A stretch of 39,793 bases of DNA, taken from positions 1-39,793 of IMG/VR virus record IMGVR_UViG_3300048597_000673. One strand, written 5' to 3'. Both the position numbers and the translations under genes were made by a program. Of this stretch, positions 1 to 7,001 are shown in pieces. Under the pieces are notes generated by a model, which was not told the DNA's origin, did no database searches, and saw nothing but the letters and a program-made list of their open reading frames with translations. Positions within the stretch are counted from its first letter, which is position 1. Every line of letters starts with the position of its first letter. The DNA is from a virus.

Positions 1-3
1 GCG

Positions 4-696
4 GTGAACGATGCCCCGCGCTCGCCTTCGGGCGGGGTCGCGCCGCCGCGCGCTGTGCTGGAGCTGGAAACCGGCGTGCGCGTTGCGCTGCCGCGCTCGC
101 TGTTCGGGATTGCCGAGGCCATGCTGGCGAAGCCCTGCCTGATGGCCGAGCTGGCGCAGTTCACGACATCCGGAAACGTCGCCACCACGGCGGCCAGTGT
201 CTCGCTGCTGCGGCGCGAGATGAGGCGCCAGACCGGTGCGGCGTGGGTCGTGGTGCGCGAGGGCGAGCGCTACAGCCTGGCGCGTGCCAAGCCTGAGCGC
301 CCGGCTGCTGCGCCAGCGCCGGCCGCCAAGGTGGAGCCGGTGCGGCCCGTGGCGGCTGAGGCTGCCAAGCCCGTGGCGCTGAGGCCGCTGACCGGGGCAG
401 TGCCGATCGAGCCGGGAGACCTGATCAGCGTCAATATCAAGGCCACCATAGTGGCGACGCCGGCCGGGCAATACAGCCTCGACGGCGCTGTGAAGATGGC
501 GCGCTCGCTCGCTCTTCTGGCGGGCGGCGAGATGTTCGGCCTTGCCCACATTGCCAGCGTGGGCCAATGGCGCGACACTGAGACCGCGCGCAATGCCCTG
601 CTGATGGAGCGCGGCCGGCTGGCTCGCCACGGCATCGACCTCTATGTCGACAAGATCAACGCCCGCCTGCGGCTGGCTGAAGCGGGTGCGGCATGA
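4..696 (+). CDS. Protein with two winged-helix-like segments (early region)
   Basis: I do not recognise a named family. The protein (230 aa from a GTG at base 4) has two segments that look like winged helix-turn-helix folds: about residues 30-95, ending WVVVREGERYSLA, and about 155-227, ending DLYVDKINARLRLA. They are joined by a Pro/Ala-rich linker near residues 95-135. Both segments end in the beta-hairpin 'wing' pattern of response-regulator-type DNA-binding domains, so DNA binding is a reasonable inference. The frame is open to the first base of the window, so the real start may lie upstream. Its stop overlaps the next start by ATGA (693-696), placing it in the same operon as the methyltransferase and primase genes. 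A role in early transcription or replication control would fit; nothing in the sequence proves it. Confidence 0.6.
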   Translation: MNDAPRSPSGGVAPPRAVLELETGVRVALPRSLFGIAEAMLAKPCLMAELAQFTTSGNVATTAASVSLLRREMRRQTGAAWVVVREGERYSLARAKPERPAAAPAPAAKVEPVRPVAAEAAKPVALRPLTGAVPIEPGDLISVNIKATIVATPAGQYSLDGAVKMARSLALLAGGEMFGLAHIASVGQWRDTETARNALLMERGRLARHGIDLYVDKINARLRLAEAGAA

Positions 697-1298
697 CCAG
701 CGCGTGGCCCTTCGACCCGCTTCCGCCCTTCGCGCATGACGTTGTTGTGCTCGACCCGCCATGGCACTTCGACCTGCGCTCAGCCAAGGGCGAGGCAAAG
801 AGCCCGCAAGCCCAATATGCCACGATGTCACTGGCCGAGGTGAAGCGCTTGCCGGTTGGGGACCTTGTCGCGCCGGGCGGGATCGTGATCCTCTGGACGA
901 CATGGCCGCTGGTCGCGATCGGGGCGCATGTCGACGTGATTGCCGCGTGGGGGCTGAAGCCTGTCTCCGGGGGCGGCTGGGCCAAGCGCACGATCAACGA
1001 CAAGCTGCGCTGGGGCCCGGGCTATGTCGCCCGATCTGTGCACGAGCCCTACATCATTGCCAGCCTGCCGGATGCGGACTGGCGCGGCGCTGCCTTTCCG
1101 AACCTTGTCGAGACCTTTGAGGCACTCTCGCTTGACGGGCTGGCGCGCGAGCACAGCCGCAAGCCGGACGAGTTTTACGGGCTGGTGGAGCGCGCCTGGC
1201 CAGATGCGCGCCGGGCTGATCTGTTTGCCCGGCAGTCTCGCCCGGGCTGGGCGACATGGGGCAATCAGGCCTCGCTGTTTGACGGGCCCGCAGCATGA
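693..1298 (+). CDS. MT-A70 family DNA N6-adenine methyltransferase
   Basis: Predicted to transfer a methyl group from S-adenosylmethionine to the N6 of adenine in DNA. The catalytic motif DPPW is at residues 21-24. The C-terminal third carries the MT-A70 signature: HSRKPDEFYGLVE followed by ADLFARQSRPGWATWGNQ. At 201 aa it is a compact single-domain enzyme with no fused target-recognition or restriction domain, and no restriction endonuclease gene sits beside it. It is therefore an orphan methylase, as phages often carry to protect or mark their DNA. It overlaps both neighbours by ATGA, so it is co-translated with the replication genes. Target sequence cannot be read from the protein. Family assignment is firm; the biological role is inferred. 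Confidence 0.9.
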   Translation: MTSAWPFDPLPPFAHDVVVLDPPWHFDLRSAKGEAKSPQAQYATMSLAEVKRLPVGDLVAPGGIVILWTTWPLVAIGAHVDVIAAWGLKPVSGGGWAKRTINDKLRWGPGYVARSVHEPYIIASLPDADWRGAAFPNLVETFEALSLDGLAREHSRKPDEFYGLVERAWPDARRADLFARQSRPGWATWGNQASLFDGPAA

Positions 1299-2422
1299 CC
1301 CTGCGGCGTGAATCGGACCCGGCGATGACGGCTTGGATCGAGGCGGCGAAGGCTGTGCCTGTGGCCGAGGCGCTTTCGCGGTTTGGCAACCTGAAGCGCG
1401 TGGGCCGGCAGATGGAGGGGCCTTGCCCGCAATGTGGTGGCAAGACGCGGCTTTGGGCTGATGCGGCCAAGAACAAGTGGGGCTGCCGGAACTGCCAGAC
1501 CGGCGGCGGCAACGCGCTGAGCCTGCTGATGCACGAGCCGGGGGCGCGGTTCCTGGATGTGTGCGCCGAGCTGGCAGGGCCGCCACCCAAAAGGCTGGCG
1601 GCGGAGACGGCGGCCGAGAAGGCCGCGCGGGAAGCCGAGATGGCTGCGGCGCGGGCAAGCCGCGAGATGCAGGCCAGGGCGCGCGAGGCCGAGTTGGCTG
1701 CGAAGATGGCCAAGGAGCGGGCAAGGGCGCATGCGATCTTCGAAGAGGCGCGGCCTGTGCAGCCCGGCGATGCCGTGTGGCTTTACTGGCAGTTCCGCCG
1801 GCTCGGCGGGATGCCGCCGGCTGGCATTCGCTGTCATGCCGCGCTCGACTACTGGCACGACTGCCGACCCGAGGGCGACAAGGACGCGGCGCCTGACTGG
1901 CGCGTTGTGCACACCGGCCCGGCCATGTTGGCGGCTGCCCTCGGTCGAGGCCCTGCGGCCACAGGTTGCCATATCACATGGCTGGACCCGGCGCTGACGG
2001 GGCTCGACGCCGCAAAGGTGGCGGCCAAGGGCAAGGCCGTGATCCGCCACCCGCTGACCGGCCAGACGCTGCCGGCCAAGAAGATGCGCGGCGAGACATG
2101 GGGCAGCGCGATCTGGCTGACGCCGCCCCGCCGCTTCATGCTGGCGGGCGAGGGCATCGAGACCACGCGCACGGCGCTGAGCGCCTTTGAGGGCCGCGCC
2201 GATGTGGGCGCGCAGGTGGCGATGAGCCTTGGGCACCTGTCGGCCATGCCGATCGTGCCCGGGGCGGCCTATCTCTTTCTCGGCGATGGCGACAGCCACC
2301 CGGGCGACACGCAAAAAGCGCTGCGGGCCGCCTGCGCCCACGCGCTGGCTGAGGGCGCGGCGCGCGCCAGCCTTGCCATGGCCCCGGCAGGCCACGACTT
2401 CAACGATCTGGTGATGGCATGA
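1295..2422 (+). CDS. Primase-like protein with CHC2-type zinc finger and Toprim domain
   Basis: Probable phage DNA primase component, 375 aa. The N-terminus has a zinc-binding site of four cysteines, C44, C47, C64 and C67 (CPQC and CRNC), as in CHC2 primases and primase-helicases. The middle (about residues 105-165) is Ala/Lys/Glu-rich and probably helical. The C-terminal half looks like a Toprim domain: GEGIE at 285-289 supplies the conserved glutamate and GDGD at 330-333 the DxD metal ligands. The C-terminus HDFNDLVMA is typical of plasmid and phage Toprim proteins. There is no helicase motif; the next gene supplies the helicase. ATGA overlaps on both sides favour the start at 1295; a second ATG at 1325 is possible. 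Likely makes primers at the nearby repeat array (inference). Confidence 0.85.
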   Translation: MTLRRESDPAMTAWIEAAKAVPVAEALSRFGNLKRVGRQMEGPCPQCGGKTRLWADAAKNKWGCRNCQTGGGNALSLLMHEPGARFLDVCAELAGPPPKRLAAETAAEKAAREAEMAAARASREMQARAREAELAAKMAKERARAHAIFEEARPVQPGDAVWLYWQFRRLGGMPPAGIRCHAALDYWHDCRPEGDKDAAPDWRVVHTGPAMLAAALGRGPAATGCHITWLDPALTGLDAAKVAAKGKAVIRHPLTGQTLPAKKMRGETWGSAIWLTPPRRFMLAGEGIETTRTALSAFEGRADVGAQVAMSLGHLSAMPIVPGAAYLFLGDGDSHPGDTQKALRAACAHALAEGAARASLAMAPAGHDFNDLVMA

Positions 2423-4176
2423 GTGGGCTGGGCGATTCCGGGGCGCAGGCGGGCGGGCTTGAGGCTGTGAAGGCGGCGCTGGCGAACGCTGTGCCCTATG
2501 TGCCGGATGATGACGGCAGCGGCTTTGACGATGGCGGCTTTGACGATGGCCAACCGGACGAGGGCGATACGGGCCGCGACGAGCCGATTGCGGCGGACCC
2601 GGCGATCGTGGCGGCCTGTGCGCTGCTGGACCAGAACGACACCGACAACGCGGCGCGGCTGCTGAAGCATTTTGGCGATGAGCTGCTGTTTGTGCGCGAG
2701 ATCGGCTGGCATGGCTGGACCGGCACCCACTGGCGCATGGAGGACGGCGAGCACCTGGCCGAGCTGCGGGCGCAGGAGACGGCCAAGCGGATCAAGCTCG
2801 AGGCGCATGTGCTGCACCCCAGCCCGGGCGACCGGGCGCTGATCGAGCGCGGCGAGAAGCTGGCCGGACAGCCCGACCTGAGCGACGAGGACAAGGCCAC
2901 GCTGCGCGCCGCCGCCGAGGCCGAGACGCGGCTGGGCAAGCGGCGCAAGAGCCGGCGGGACTTTGGCGTCTCATCCGGCAACAGGGCGCGCACCACCTCG
3001 ATGCTGGCGCAGGCCAAGCCGCGCTGCGCTGTGGCGCCGGCCGAGATCGACGCGCATGCCTTCCGGTTCAATGTGGCCAATGGCACGCTCGTGTTCACCC
3101 GCACGGTGACCGAGGAGGAAGACCCTGACGCGGGCGGCGAAGCGCCTGTGATGCGCCGCACAGTGCGCAGCGCCGTGACCCTGGAGCCGCACCGGCAGGC
3201 GGACCGCATTGCCAAGCTTTGCCCGCTGCCCTTTGAGCCCGCAGCCCGCTGTGACCGCTGGGCGGATTTCCTCGAGCGATTCCAGCCTGACCCGACGCAA
3301 CGCCGCTTTTTGCAGGTGGCGGCCGGGGCAGGGCTGATCGGCGGGGCGAAGACGCAGGCGCTGATCTTCCTCTATGGCGAGGGCCAGAACGGCAAGAGCG
3401 TGTTCATGGAAACGCTGGCGCAGGCGCTGGGCGACTATGCCGGGCGGCTGAAGCCCGAGAGCATTGCCGGGCTGGACACCGCGCGCGGCGACCAGGCCAC
3501 GCCGGACTTTGCACGGCTGCAAGGCAAGCGTTTCGTGGCCATTGCCGAGCTGCCGCGCGGGGCACCGCTGAAGGAAGGGCTGGTGAAAACCATGACCGGG
3601 GGCGAGCCGATGCCTGTGCGGCACCTCAACCATGGCTTCTTCGACCTGCTGCCGGAGTTCATCCCCTTCATGAGCGGCAACCAGCTGCCCGAGATCGGCG
3701 GACTGGACAAGGGCATCTGGCGTCGCATGAAGTTCGTGCACTGGCCTGTGCAGGTGAGCGAGGCCGAGCGCCGCGACATGCCCGAGGTGGTGGCCGGCTT
3801 CCTCGCCGAAGGGGCGGGCCTGCTGAACTGGCTGGTGGAAGGGGCGCTGATCTTCCTTGCGGAGGGCCTGAAAGACCCGGCAACCGTGACCGCGCTGACC
3901 GAGCAGCACCGGCAGGATCTCGACCCTGTGGGCGCCTTCACCCGCGAGTGCATCCGGCCCTCGCCCGGCTCGGACATCCAGGCGCGGCTGCTGCACCACG
4001 CCTTCAAGCGCTTCTGCGCGGGCAACGCGATCCGGCCATGGAGCGAGAAGGCCTTCAGCCTCGCCATGAAGCAGAAGGGCTACACCCGGATCGACGGGCG
4101 GGTGCGCGTGTGGAGCGACATTGCTGTCGACCTCGACGGGCTGCCCGACTTCCACGACACCCGCGAGCCCGAGTGA
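2419..4176 (+). CDS. P4-family primase-helicase (SF3 helicase, D5-like)
   Basis: A 585-aa protein of the phage/plasmid primase P4 C-terminal family. The superfamily-3 helicase Walker A is GEGQNGKS at residues 320-327. Downstream come the family signatures: AELPRGAPLKEGLVKTMTGG, SGNQLP (sensor asparagine N421) and WRRMKF with the probable arginine finger at R435/R436. The N-terminal 60 residues are acidic and low in complexity; residues 75-280 resemble the D5 N-terminal region. In phage P4 the homologous alpha protein combines origin recognition, helicase and primase activities; here the zinc-finger/Toprim protein is a separate gene overlapping by ATGA. The gene is followed at once by a repeat-rich non-coding region, as expected if this protein recognises an origin there. 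The helicase call is firm; origin binding is inference. Confidence 0.9.
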   Translation: MSGLGDSGAQAGGLEAVKAALANAVPYVPDDDGSGFDDGGFDDGQPDEGDTGRDEPIAADPAIVAACALLDQNDTDNAARLLKHFGDELLFVREIGWHGWTGTHWRMEDGEHLAELRAQETAKRIKLEAHVLHPSPGDRALIERGEKLAGQPDLSDEDKATLRAAAEAETRLGKRRKSRRDFGVSSGNRARTTSMLAQAKPRCAVAPAEIDAHAFRFNVANGTLVFTRTVTEEEDPDAGGEAPVMRRTVRSAVTLEPHRQADRIAKLCPLPFEPAARCDRWADFLERFQPDPTQRRFLQVAAGAGLIGGAKTQALIFLYGEGQNGKSVFMETLAQALGDYAGRLKPESIAGLDTARGDQATPDFARLQGKRFVAIAELPRGAPLKEGLVKTMTGGEPMPVRHLNHGFFDLLPEFIPFMSGNQLPEIGGLDKGIWRRMKFVHWPVQVSEAERRDMPEVVAGFLAEGAGLLNWLVEGALIFLAEGLKDPATVTALTEQHRQDLDPVGAFTRECIRPSPGSDIQARLLHHAFKRFCAGNAIRPWSEKAFSLAMKQKGYTRIDGRVRVWSDIAVDLDGLPDFHDTREPE

Positions 4177-4180
4177 TGAC

Positions 4181-4212
4181 CCCGGCTCAAGCAGCGCGAA
4201 GCGCGATAGCCG
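4181..4212 (+). repeat. Two-storey hairpin repeat, copy 1
   Basis: Inverted repeat five bases after the primase-helicase stop. Outer stem CGGCT (4183-4187) pairs with AGCCG (4208-4212). Inner stem GCGC (4194-4197) pairs with GCGC (4201-4204) around a GAA loop. Unpaired AAGCA lies on the 5' side and GA on the 3' side. The same architecture recurs after other stop codons near 11957, 26353 and 27367. No T-run follows, so a simple intrinsic terminator is unlikely. Confidence 0.7.
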
Positions 4213-4293
4213 ACTTGAACCTTGCCAGCCCATGCGGCTTTGGCGGGGTCGACGGCGTTTTGAGTGCCATTCATGCAGCAAACGCTGCCCACC

Positions 4294-4595
4294 TTGCGAG
4301 GGTTGCGAGGGTTGCGCGAGGGTTGAGGGGCAACCCTCGCGGGCCTTTTCATCAACGCCATCAAGGGCTTGGCGGCCGCTTGCGAGGGTTGCGAGGGTCG
4401 CGCGCGTATACGCATATGTGAAAGAGGGGGTGCGGGGGAATGACGGGGAGTGCTTTTCTAAACTTCCCTAATAGGAGAACCCTCGCAACCCTCGCAAACT
4501 ACTGTTTTATGGTTGTTAAGTATCTGAATTAAAACGGAAAACGGGATTGCGAGGGTTGAGGGTGGACCCTCGCACAACCCTCGCAACCCTCGCAA
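4294..4595. repeat. Iteron-like array of TTGCGAGGG 9-mers; candidate replication origin
   Basis: This stretch lies in the 433-bp gene-free interval between 4176 and 4610. Perfect TTGCGAGGG copies on the plus strand are at 4294, 4303, 4380, 4389 and 4547. Perfect copies of the complement CCCTCGCAA are at 4480, 4489, 4578 and 4587. Imperfect copies are at 4312-4322 (CG inserted), 4556-4562 (CG missing) and 4567-4577. Most occur as head-to-tail pairs. An AT-rich stretch of about 45 bases (4498-4540, roughly 72% AT in a GC-rich genome) lies between inverted copies, and GCGTATACGC (4404-4413) is a 10-base palindrome. Direct repeats plus an AT-rich island beside a P4-type primase-helicase match the layout of an iteron origin; in P4 the alpha protein binds such repeats. 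Operator or recombination functions are alternatives. Confidence 0.7.
4315..4341 (+). terminator. Stem-loop inside the repeat array; weak terminator candidate
   Basis: CGCGAGGGTTG (4315-4325) and CAACCCTCGCG (4331-4341) form a perfect 11-bp stem with a five-base loop. It is followed, after GGCC, by TTTTC. It could end transcription of the early operon, but the T-run is short and displaced. The stem is made from the same repeat unit as the surrounding array, so it may only reflect two opposed iterons. Confidence 0.35.
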
Positions 4596-4609
4596 AGGGG
4601 CAAAAGCGC

Positions 4610-5533
4610 ATGAAAACCATGACGATCGAGGCGGCTGTGGCCTGGGCGGTGCGGGATGAGCTGCCGAAGGTGGGGGCGGACCCGCTGGGCAAGATGGTGA
4701 GGGCAGGGGCCCCGAATGGCTGCTCAAGCCCGGCGCTGGCCGCCGCCATGGCCGGCTCGATGGGCGGGGCGATCGACGCCCGCGCCAACCGCTATGGCGT
4801 GGTGCCTGACCTTGCCGCGCTCGACCGGCTGACCGCGCACCCTGCCGCGCTGCTGATCGGCGAGGTGATGCTCTCGCTCGACACGATCGAGCCAGCGGGC
4901 TTTGCCGAATGGGACGCCTTCGAGGACATGGACGATCTGGCCAACGACCCGATTGCCGGCCCGCTTTTGCAACAGGCGAAGGCCGATGCGCGCCTGCAAG
5001 CCGGGGTGATGGCCCGCATGACCGGCGCGCTCTCGGCGCTGATGGTCAAGCGCGCCGTGTTGCCGATGCCGCGCGGCTGGGAATGCGGCGAGGTCACGGC
5101 GGATGTGATCAAGGACCACGGCAAGCCCTGCTGGTTCCGGATGGTGTCGCGGCCTGCGCAATGGAACGAGGCCGGCGAGGTGACAGCCACCGAGATGGTG
5201 GAGGTGGATGGCTACAACCCCAAAGGCGGGCGGCCTTACCCTGACGCCTACCGCAAGCACAGGCTGACCCCCGACCCGCTGCATGTGGCGCTGGCAAGGG
5301 CGGAATGGCAGATGTGGCGGGCGGCGCTCGATGTGATCCTTGAGGATTGCGCCGGGCCTGCGCTGGAGCACGGGGTGCGGATCATGCCATCGGCGCTGCC
5401 GATGCGGCCATGGGTGGAGGGGCTGCCGGAATGCCGCATCATCAGCGGGGGCGAGGCCATGCCGCACGAGCGCGCGCCGCAGCGGCCAAGGGCGGGCGCT
5501 CCCCTTGGGCAATGGCGACCGACGCGCGAATAA
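4610..5533 (+). CDS. Uncharacterised phage protein
   Basis: I do not recognise this 307-aa protein. It has an Ala/Met-rich N-terminal part (residues 1-120) with several predicted helices and a more polar second half. Trp residues are scattered (WECGEV, CWFRMVSRPAQWNE, EWQMWRAALD), and the tail is basic and Pro-rich. The start at ATG 4610 is chosen because AAAGGGG lies about nine bases upstream. A TTG at 4547 in the same frame falls inside the repeat array and is unlikely. The gene directly follows the candidate origin and precedes a candidate promoter, so it is probably the last gene of the early region, and its expression may be influenced by proteins bound to the repeats. No function can be assigned. 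Confidence 0.7.
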   Translation: MKTMTIEAAVAWAVRDELPKVGADPLGKMVRAGAPNGCSSPALAAAMAGSMGGAIDARANRYGVVPDLAALDRLTAHPAALLIGEVMLSLDTIEPAGFAEWDAFEDMDDLANDPIAGPLLQQAKADARLQAGVMARMTGALSALMVKRAVLPMPRGWECGEVTADVIKDHGKPCWFRMVSRPAQWNEAGEVTATEMVEVDGYNPKGGRPYPDAYRKHRLTPDPLHVALARAEWQMWRAALDVILEDCAGPALEHGVRIMPSALPMRPWVEGLPECRIISGGEAMPHERAPQRPRAGAPLGQWRPTRE

Positions 5534-5538
5534 GGGGC

Positions 5539-5568
5539 TTGACTGCGGCAGTTGCTTGTGACTATCTT
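5539..5568 (+). promoter_or_regulatory. Candidate sigma-70 promoter upstream of the Z-like and packaging genes
   Basis: TTGACT at 5539-5544 is a good -35 box. TATCTT at 5563-5568 (18-base spacer) is a fair -10 box, 4 of 6 matches. It lies just after the stop at 5533 and before the hairpin leader and the long structural operon, where a late promoter would be expected. A single motif match in a GC-rich genome is suggestive only. Confidence 0.4.
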
Positions 5569-5602
5569 GACCGTAGCGAACATGCGAACGGAATTCGCAG
5601 AT

Positions 5603-5658
5603 GCGCCCCGGATGGTGAACCCATCGCGGGGCGCTCTCGTTTCAGCCGGATCTCCGGC
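5603..5658 (+). other. Structured leader with two hairpins upstream of the Z-like gene
   Basis: First hairpin: GCGCCCCG (5603-5610) pairs with CGGGGCGC (5627-5634), and GATGG (5611-5615) with CCATC (5621-5625), giving 13 bp with a single bulged G and loop TGAAC. Second hairpin: GCCGG (5645-5649) pairs with CCGGC (5654-5658). The first is followed by TCTCGTTTC, a weak T-run, so it may terminate upstream transcription. As it lies between the candidate promoter and the GTG start at 5678, it may instead be a leader structure of the late transcript. Confidence 0.5.
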
Positions 5659-5677
5659 TATCAAGGTGCGCTGAGCT

Positions 5678-6256
5678 GTGGCGATCGTCGTTCAATATGT
5701 CGGCGCGTCGCTCTTTGCGGCTTTTGGGCGGGACTTCCTGCAGATCGCGGGCGGCAAGGGCAAGATCGCTCTCCAACGTGCGCTGAACCACACGGGCCCA
5801 AAGGCTCGGACGCAGGTCATCGCAGCGCTCACTCCGCAAACAGGTCTCAGGCGCCGCACCATCGCAAGTGCCGTCAAGGTGCTGCGAGGAGACGCAGACC
5901 TGCTGAGCTACGTGCTTGAAACGCGCGGCGGTGACATCGGGCTGAAGCACTTCAACCCACGCGAGACCCGGGCAGGCGTCAGTGCTGCGCCGCGCGGACA
6001 GCGTGCGGTTTACGCCGAGACTTTCCAGCGCGCTGGATGGTGGCGCTCGGGCCGTGTCGTCAAGCCGGGCTGGAACGGTCAGGTCTTCCGGGTGGCGGCT
6101 CGCGTGCCGGATGGCATGGACAAGTTCAAGAAGGCCAAATCCGGGGTCTTCATCCCGGACGAGATGCTGACAGGGCGAACCGTTGCGGCATGGCAGGGCG
6201 TGATCGACCGCGATCTGGCCCCGCGGGTGCGGCACGAGCTGGCTCGCCTGCTCTAG
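5678..6256 (+). CDS. Z: Minor tail protein Z-like
   Basis: This 192-aa protein resembles lambda-type minor tail protein Z (tail-terminator/head-tail joining in siphophages) in length and layout. The N-terminal part carries a stretch of the kind LQRALNHTGPKARTQVI, then a basic segment with TGLRRRTI. The middle has the 'basic-aromatic' run EVFQR-like TFQRAGWW, and the C-terminus ends in an amphipathic helix after GVFIPDEMLTGRTV, as Z proteins do. The start is a GTG; AAGGTG about 12 bases upstream is a tolerable ribosome site. The location is unusual: Z genes normally sit after the capsid genes, whereas here it precedes the terminase. The tail is contractile, so the protein may act in head completion rather than as a tail tube cap. 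Family call is moderate. Confidence 0.65.
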   Translation: MAIVVQYVGASLFAAFGRDFLQIAGGKGKIALQRALNHTGPKARTQVIAALTPQTGLRRRTIASAVKVLRGDADLLSYVLETRGGDIGLKHFNPRETRAGVSAAPRGQRAVYAETFQRAGWWRSGRVVKPGWNGQVFRVAARVPDGMDKFKKAKSGVFIPDEMLTGRTVAAWQGVIDRDLAPRVRHELARLL

Positions 6257-6365
6257 CCTTCGGGCAGGGAGGGGGGGGTGGGCTTTTGGGTCCTTCCCCG
6301 GCTTGCCGCGCGTCACGGGTGGTAGGCCCCGAGATATCGCCAGTTGAGCAGTCCATAAATCAGGG

Positions 6366-6401
6366 TTGACCACGTTGACAGCCGCGACAACCACCGTTGA
6401 C
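6366..6401 (+). repeat. Three TTGAC direct repeats before the small terminase
   Basis: TTGAC occurs at 6366, 6375 and 6397, each preceded by G, with GCGACAACCACC between the last two. They lie over the probable translation start of the small terminase gene. They might be packaging or operator sites, but five-base matches can arise by chance. Confidence 0.25.
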
Positions 6402-6416
6402 GCGCCGCGCGCCGTG

Positions 6417-6995
6417 ATGATGACCATCAGCCAGCTCGCCGAGCGCGATGGCGTCTCGAAGCAAGCTGCCTCCAAGATGGTGCGCCGCCTTGCTGACGAT
6501 AACGGCCTCAGTGTCGAGCGCGATGCGCAGGGCCGGATCGCCGCTCTCAACGTGGCGCATTACGATATGCTGCGCGGGCGTTATGCGGACCCATCCAGGG
6601 CACAGTCGCAGGCGCCTGCCGCAGCCCGGCGCCCCGCTGCCGCCCTCGGCCGCGAGATCGCAGACACCGAAAGCTATGACGAGGCGTTGCGCCAGAAGAC
6701 ATGGCATGAGGCCGAACGCCGCCGGCTTGATCTCGAGGTGCAAAAGGGCAAGCTTGTCCCGGTAGAGGATGTTCTGCGCGCCCTCGATATCGCCGGCGAG
6801 ACCATCGCCCGCGCGCTGGATCGACTGCCCAACATCGCTGACGACATCGCTGCAGCTGTAAGCCGCGAGGGCGTTCATGGGGCGCGCACGCTTCTGCGCC
6901 AACAGGTTGCTCGCCAGCGCCAGGCATGTGCCGATGCGCTTGCCGCCATGGCCCGCCCCTCGGCCCAGCCGGTCGCCTCGGCCGAGGCCGATTGA
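6417..6995 (+). CDS. terS: Terminase small subunit, Nu1-like
   Basis: DNA-recognition subunit of the packaging motor. From ATG 6417 it is 192 aa. The N-terminus reads MMTISQLAERDGVSKQAASK, a helix-turn-helix of the Nu1/small terminase type. The middle third (HEAERRRLDLEVQKGKLVP, then a helical DIAGETIARALDRLPNIAD) is the signature of phage DNA-packaging proteins that sit before a GpA-type large subunit. The C-terminus is Ala/Arg-rich. The start is uncertain: TTG 6366, GTG 6414, ATG 6417 and ATG 6420 are all in frame and none has a clear ribosome site; the codon just before the helix-turn-helix is preferred. Seven bases separate its stop from the large-subunit start. Confidence 0.8.
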   Translation: MMTISQLAERDGVSKQAASKMVRRLADDNGLSVERDAQGRIAALNVAHYDMLRGRYADPSRAQSQAPAAARRPAAALGREIADTESYDEALRQKTWHEAERRRLDLEVQKGKLVPVEDVLRALDIAGETIARALDRLPNIADDIAAAVSREGVHGARTLLRQQVARQRQACADALAAMARPSAQPVASAEAD

Positions 6996-7001
6996 ATCGC
7001 C

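Noticed and set aside
4294-4595. CRISPR array
   Set aside because: Units are nine bases, often directly adjacent and in both orientations; there are no spacers of even length and no cas genes.
3948-4727. Small frames across the 9-bp repeat array, with Arg-Val-Ala and Arg-Gly-Leu tandem peptides
   Set aside because: The peptides are only translations of the repeat in different frames on both strands, with no ribosome site or non-repeat domain.
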